The position numbers and the translations under genes were made by a program. Positions 46,139 to 50,203 of a stretch of DNA of 50,203 bases are shown here, piece after piece. This DNA comes from Deltaproteobacteria bacterium. Lineage in GTDB: Bacteria > Myxococcota_A > Polyangia > Polyangiales > Ga0077539. The notes beneath the pieces were generated by a model, which was given only the letters and a program-made list of their open reading frames with translations, was not told where the DNA came from and did no database searches. The stretch lies in NCBI GenBank assembly GCA_947477565.1, contig CANJUR010000010.1, positions 64,157 through 114,359 on the forward strand, read 5' to 3'. Positions within the stretch are counted from its first letter, which is position 1, and the number at the start of each line of letters is the position of its first letter.

Positions 46139-47779
46139 ATGAACATTTCACTCCCCGACCATGCCGAGGATGCCGAGGATGCGCTCTTGTGGAGCGAAGA
46201 CGCTCCTCAGGAGATTCAGCCCACCACGGCGGAGCCCTGGACCGTGCTCATCGTGGACGATGACGAGGCCGTGCACGCCGTCACCCGCCTGGTTCTCGCC
46301 GATCTCACGTTTCGAAACCGCCGCGTTCAACTGCTCTCGGCGTACACCGCCGACAGCGGAATCGCGCTGCTGCGGTCGCACCCGGATGTCGCGCTGGTGC
46401 TGCTCGACGTGGTGATGGAGACCGACGATGCCGGACTGCGCGCCGTGCAGCAGGTGAGGGAGGAGCTGAAGAACGTCAACGTTCGCGTGGTGTTGCGCAC
46501 GGGCCAGCCTGGAAAAGCCCCGGAGCGTGACGTCGTCGTCCGCTACGAGATCGATGGCTACCAGCTGAAGACCGAGCAGACCGCGCAGCAACTCGTCACG
46601 GTGGTCATGGCCGCGCTGCGCTCCTTCGATCTCATTCGCAGCCTCGAGCGCAACCGGGCGGGCCTCGAGCTGATCGTGAACGCCACCGCCGAAATGTCGC
46701 GGCTGCGAAACGCGCGCGCGTTCGCTGCGAGCGCCCTGGGAAACCTTCAAGCGCTCTTCAAACACCCCGGCGATGCGGTGTTTTGCTCATCCAGCGGCCG
46801 CTCCGATTTCGTAGGCGGCACTTCCATCGAGGTGCTGGCCGGCACCGGGCCCTACACCGACTGGAGCGGCCGGACGCTCGAGGAGGCCGATCCCGAGGGC
46901 CGGATCCGATCCGAGATCTGCCGAGATTCCACCGACAACCGGGTGCACCCCGAGCGCCTCGCGCGGGGCACGTCCATCCTGCTCAAGTCGAATCAACTGC
47001 GCAGCGCCACGATCTGGGTGCACGACCGGTACGCGTTGGATCCGATCGAGCAACAGCTTCTGGATGTGTTCTGCTCGAAGGTCGCCGTCGCCTTCGACAA
47101 CGTTCAGCTCATCGAGCTGTTTCGCAAAGCGCAGCAGGCAACCGTGGTGGCGCTGGCGGATCTCGCCGAGTACCGGGATACCGACACGGGTGAGCATGTG
47201 CTGCGGGTCGCCCGCACCACCGACCTTCTGGCGCGTGACCTGCACGCAGCCGGTAAGTTTCCCACCGAGCTGGACGAGCTTCTGGTCGAGCAGATCGGGC
47301 TCGCCAGCATGCTCCATGACGTCGGCAAGGTGTCGATTCCCGACTCGGTGCTGTTGAAGCCGGCTCAACTCGACGCGGATGAACGGCGGCTGATGCAGAC
47401 CCACGCCGGCGTGGGCATGCGCATCCTCTCGCGCGCCGACCGCATCGTCGGCCAGCGCAGCTACCTCACGCTCGCCGCCGAGATCGCGAACGGCCACCAT
47501 GAGTGGTTTGACGGCACCGGGTATCCGCAGCGGGTCGCAGGCTCCCATATTCCGCTGTCTGCGCGCATCACCGCGGTCGCCGACGTCTACGACGCGCTGA
47601 CCAACGCGCGACCGTACAAGGGTCCATGGCCGGTGGAACAAGCCCGGGACTACATCGTCGAGCGCGCCTCCACGCAGTTCGACCCGGTGGTGGTCGAAGC
47701 CTTCCTGCGCGTCCTCGAAGCCCCGGAATGGCATACCCCGTTCGGGGTGCCGACCGAGGGCGGATCTTCTCGCGTATGA
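46139..47779 (+). CDS. Response regulator with receiver, DUF3369-like and HD-GYP domains (c-di-GMP phosphodiesterase type)
   Basis: 546 residues. N-terminal receiver domain (about 34-155) with acidic pair TVLIVDDDEAVHAVTR and phospho-acceptor Asp90 (VALVLLDVVMETDD). A central domain of about 150 residues (TAEMSRLRNARAFAASALG, then DPIEQQLLDVFCSKVAVAFD) matches the DUF3369 type often found in this regulator class. The C-terminal HD-GYP domain has the EYRDTDTGEHVLRVA start, LHDVGKVSIPDSVLLKP with the HD pair near residue 394, and NGHHEWFDGTGYPQRVAGSH with intact HHExxxGxGYP. The family breaks cyclic-di-GMP to GMP. Stop overlaps the kinase start (ATGA). Confidence 0.92.
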   Translation: MNISLPDHAEDAEDALLWSEDAPQEIQPTTAEPWTVLIVDDDEAVHAVTRLVLADLTFRNRRVQLLSAYTADSGIALLRSHPDVALVLLDVVMETDDAGLRAVQQVREELKNVNVRVVLRTGQPGKAPERDVVVRYEIDGYQLKTEQTAQQLVTVVMAALRSFDLIRSLERNRAGLELIVNATAEMSRLRNARAFAASALGNLQALFKHPGDAVFCSSSGRSDFVGGTSIEVLAGTGPYTDWSGRTLEEADPEGRIRSEICRDSTDNRVHPERLARGTSILLKSNQLRSATIWVHDRYALDPIEQQLLDVFCSKVAVAFDNVQLIELFRKAQQATVVALADLAEYRDTDTGEHVLRVARTTDLLARDLHAAGKFPTELDELLVEQIGLASMLHDVGKVSIPDSVLLKPAQLDADERRLMQTHAGVGMRILSRADRIVGQRSYLTLAAEIANGHHEWFDGTGYPQRVAGSHIPLSARITAVADVYDALTNARPYKGPWPVEQARDYIVERASTQFDPVVVEAFLRVLEAPEWHTPFGVPTEGGSSRV

Positions 47780-49689
47780 AGGTCTGCGTCGTCAGCAGCA
47801 GCCCGGCATGGATCGCCGATGTCAAAGCGAGATTCGAAGCGGTGGGCACGGGCTTCCTGTGGGTGAGCGCGGCGCCCGGTGAGCTGCCGCCCGTCGCCGG
47901 GCTCATGCTGTTCGACGCTTCCGGGCTGACCGAACTACGCGTCGAATCACTGTCCGCCCATGTGCACAGCCCCCGGTGGCTGCTGACGAATCCGGGCGCG
48001 CCCTGCAGTCCCGACGCTGCCGCCTGGGACGCCGTCCTCGAGTGGCCGCTCGATGCCGACCGCCTCGCCGCCGAGATCGAGCAGGCCCGACAGGGCATCC
48101 GCAAGAGGTCGGGCATCGCCAGCCCGCGGCTGCTCGCCGAAGGGATGCAACGCATCCTCGAGCTCACGTCGGATTCTATCGAGATTACCGATACTTCCGT
48201 GCGCCTGCTCTACGTCAATCCGGCGTTCGAGCAGATCACCGGCTGGCTGTTGGAAGACGCGGTGGGTAGCCAGACCGGCGACCTCTTCCGCGCGGGCACG
48301 CACGACGCTTCCTACTACGCCGAGATCATGGGCACGCTGCGACGCGGCGAGGTCTGGCGTGGCCCGCTGATCGGACGGCGGCGCAACGAGGCGCTGTCGT
48401 TTCAGGAGGCGACGCTGGCGCCGTTGGTCGGCCCCGATGGCAAGACGATGGCCTTCGTGGCCATCAAGCGCGATCTGGCCCGCGACACGCTGGCCGAACG
48501 CGCACTGGAGAGCCGTGAGCGGCGCCTGCAGACGATGCTCGAGAGCGCGGGCGACGGCGTACTGGTCCATGACGACGCGGGCCTGATCGCCGACGCGAAC
48601 CGAAGCGCTGCGGCGATGCTGGGCGTCGAGAGCGATGCCCTGCTCACCGGGCAGCGGATCGGAGAGTTCTTCGAGGGCCGTTCGGAGGCGGAGCTGACCG
48701 CGGCCTTCCGCGACACACATGTGGGTGAGCCGATCACCGTCGAAGGAACTTTCCGGCGAGCCGATGGACGCTGCACCCCGGTGAGCTTGCGCATCGGTGC
48801 ATTCCTGTTCGGCGGCGAGCGCTTCCTGGTGACCCTCGCGCGCGACGTCAGTGAGCGAGTGGAGCTCGAGCGGCGGCTTCGGCTGCGCACCGAAGAGCTC
48901 GACGCATCGCTGGCGGATCTGAAACGAACGCAGAAAGAGCTGGTCCAACGCGAGAAGCTGTCGGCGCTGGGGACGCTGGTGGCCGGGGTCGCCCATGAGG
49001 TGAACACGCCGCTCGGAGTCGCGCTCACCGCGCTCTCGCTGGCCGACGATGCACTCAGTTCGATGCGCACCGCGATCGCCAGCCCGACGCCGTCGCGCCG
49101 CACCATCCTCGCGCGCATGGATGAAGTCGATCAGGCGGTGCAGCTTGCGCTGCAGAACGGCCAGCGCGCGGCCACCCTGGTCGCAGACTTCAAGAAGATT
49201 GCCGTCGATCAGGCCAGCGAGGCCCTGCGCGACATCGCCCTCGACGAGTACCTGCAATCCATCCTGACGTCGCTGAGCCCCATGCTGCGCAAGGAAAACG
49301 TGGTCGCGAACACCGACCTCGCCCCGTTGCAGCTGCGCACGCGCCCTGGAGCGATCGCGCAGGTGCTCAGTAACATCATCCAGAACGTCGTCATGCACGC
49401 GTTTCCAGACGCCGGGATGGAGCGTCGAGTCTGGATACGTTGTCGGCGAATCAACGGCGTCGCCCAGATTGAGATCGAGGACCACGGCGCCGGTATTGAC
49501 GCCGGCATTCTCAAGACGGTGTTCGACCCTTTCGTCACGACGAAAATGGGCAGCGGCGGAAGCGGACTCGGCATGTACGTCGTGCACAACCTCGTGGTGG
49601 AGGTGCTCAACGGCACGGTCGTCGTCGAGTCCGAAAAGGGTCGCGGAACGCGGGTGCGGGTAGAGATCCCGATGACGCCCGCGGCGTGA
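47776..49689 (+). CDS. Hybrid-like sensor histidine kinase with receiver-fold N-terminus and two PAS domains
   Basis: 637 residues, cytoplasmic, from ATG at 47776. The first 110 residues look receiver-like (MKVCVVSSSPAWIADVKARF, VAGLMLFDASGL, DAVLEWPLDADRLAAEIEQA) but lack the conserved Lys. PAS domain 1 (EGMQRILELTSDSIEITDTS, NPAFEQITGWLLED) and PAS 2 (MLESAGDGVLVHDDAGLIAD) follow. Then a coiled coil, the phospho-His box GTLVAGVAHEVNTPLGVAL with His407, and the ATPase domain: QVLSNIIQNVVMHAF (N box), IEDHGAGIDAG (G1) and GSGGSGLGMYVVHNL (G2). The His box (HEVNTPLG) is the type used by myxobacterial and related kinases. Overlap with the HD-GYP gene implies it phosphorylates that regulator. 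Confidence 0.92.
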   Translation: MKVCVVSSSPAWIADVKARFEAVGTGFLWVSAAPGELPPVAGLMLFDASGLTELRVESLSAHVHSPRWLLTNPGAPCSPDAAAWDAVLEWPLDADRLAAEIEQARQGIRKRSGIASPRLLAEGMQRILELTSDSIEITDTSVRLLYVNPAFEQITGWLLEDAVGSQTGDLFRAGTHDASYYAEIMGTLRRGEVWRGPLIGRRRNEALSFQEATLAPLVGPDGKTMAFVAIKRDLARDTLAERALESRERRLQTMLESAGDGVLVHDDAGLIADANRSAAAMLGVESDALLTGQRIGEFFEGRSEAELTAAFRDTHVGEPITVEGTFRRADGRCTPVSLRIGAFLFGGERFLVTLARDVSERVELERRLRLRTEELDASLADLKRTQKELVQREKLSALGTLVAGVAHEVNTPLGVALTALSLADDALSSMRTAIASPTPSRRTILARMDEVDQAVQLALQNGQRAATLVADFKKIAVDQASEALRDIALDEYLQSILTSLSPMLRKENVVANTDLAPLQLRTRPGAIAQVLSNIIQNVVMHAFPDAGMERRVWIRCRRINGVAQIEIEDHGAGIDAGILKTVFDPFVTTKMGSGGSGLGMYVVHNLVVEVLNGTVVVESEKGRGTRVRVEIPMTPAA

Positions 49690-49931
49690 TCGGGCGCGAA
49701 GTCGCCAACGAGGCGAGCGAGGTTACGGTCGTCGCTCTTGCGGCTCCGGCTCGCGACCATCCCCGAGGGCGGCGGACGCGAGACCTTTCCCTTCCTGCAA
49801 ATCTCGGAGGGGATGTGTGTCCTCCTCCGGGGCGACCGACGATGGTTGTGACCACTTGCCGGGTTGGATTTTCTATCCTGCGGTAGCGGCCCGCGTGGGC
49901 CTCCGCGTCGATGCGTCGCGGCGGTGGGCCC

Positions 49932-50203
49932 TCAGTCCCACCACGCGTAGAGCTGCTCGCCGTCGTCGATGAATCCGTTGGCGCGCCCGAACTGGCGGAA
50001 GGCGGCGCGCAGCGGGGCTCGCAGGTCATCGGCTACGTCGTGTAGACGGCCACAAAGATTCGCTTGAATTTGACCACGACGGGCGGCGGGTCGCGGGGCT
50101 GGCACCTGTGTCGACGGTCATGTAGGTCGCGGCTGCGGACGTCGCTTGCAAGCGGGGACGCCGGGTCTGACCACCCGTCGTCCCCTGGTGTCGGTTCGGA
50201 CGC
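49932..50203 (-). pseudogene. Frameshifted C-terminal gene fragment at the right edge
   Basis: The terminal frame ends at TGA (49932-49934) and reads DDLRAPLRAAFRQFGRANGF then IDDGEQLYAWWD. In the adjacent frame, just upstream, PPPVVVKFKRIFVAVYTT reads protein-like up to an in-frame TAG. A one-base shift around 50035 would join the two. I do not recognise the family. The 242 bases between the kinase stop and this fragment show nothing I can support. Confidence 0.4.

Noticed and set aside
49209..49760. 183-codon - strand frame across the kinase end
   Set aside because: Antisense to the ATPase domain of the kinase; no motif.

Overview
This is a GC-rich, densely coded bacterial window. It looks like a myxobacterium or relative (Myxococcota, probably the Polyangia side); that placement is inferred from gene content, not from a marker gene. 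The signs are many predicted outer-surface lipoproteins with Asp/Pro/Thr-rich spacers after the lipobox cysteine, Cys-rich CGDG repeats, RCC1-like and TSP3-like repeats, GTG/TTG starts, and short overlapping operons of mixed orientation. No tRNA, rRNA, CRISPR array, insertion sequence or phage gene was found.

Layout. 1-3.2 kb (-): a coupled run of site-2 protease RseP, an unknown protein, a small secreted protein and a secreted matrixin-like protein cut by the left edge. 3.3-4.6 kb (+): moaC, moaE and a decayed CNNM/CBS (hemolysin/CorC-type) gene. 4.6-10.8 kb: a YfiM-like protein with BolA (-), a frameshifted lipoprotein (+), an S1-repeat RNA-binding protein, an alpha/beta hydrolase with an unknown partner, a 43-bp tandem repeat and proC. 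10.8-24.8 kb: surface lipoproteins (von Willebrand A-like, VATDVP-repeat, CGDG/PSI-like, and a 1229-residue amidohydrolase-TSP3-lamin-tail protein), an ABC-F ATPase coupled to a DHA2-type MFS exporter, a membrane spermidine-synthase-like protein with an oxygenase remnant in front, and an alpha/beta hydrolase. 24.8-38.5 kb: SWIM/SNF2 helicase, proB, rnhA, a truncated radical SAM gene, a CDP-alcohol phosphatidyltransferase, a heme A synthase scrap, an RCC1/WG-repeat lipoprotein, a GNAT enzyme, proA, an endonuclease/exonuclease/phosphatase-fold protein and a NicO-type Ni/Co exporter. 38.5-44.4 kb: a degenerate signalling protein coupled to queG, a KGG-repeat stress protein, and a pair of M16 peptidases. 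44.4-45.0 kb: gene remnants and a 22-bp-phased palindromic repeat. 45.0-49.7 kb: a tight four-gene cluster of glutathione S-transferase-like protein, BLUF photoreceptor, receiver/HD-GYP response regulator and PAS histidine kinase. 49.9 kb to the end: a frameshifted gene fragment (-).

How the genes fit together. proB, proA and proC, the whole glutamate-to-proline route, all lie in the window but as three separate units. moaC and moaE belong to molybdopterin synthesis, queG to queuosine. The most system-like locus is the blue-light cluster, which could link flavin photochemistry and phosphorelay to cyclic-di-GMP breakdown; that link is inferred from domains and gene order. A second theme is decay: at least seven truncated, fused or frameshifted gene remnants sit in the gaps between intact genes. 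They could be real pseudogenes or, for the one-base shifts, sequencing errors.
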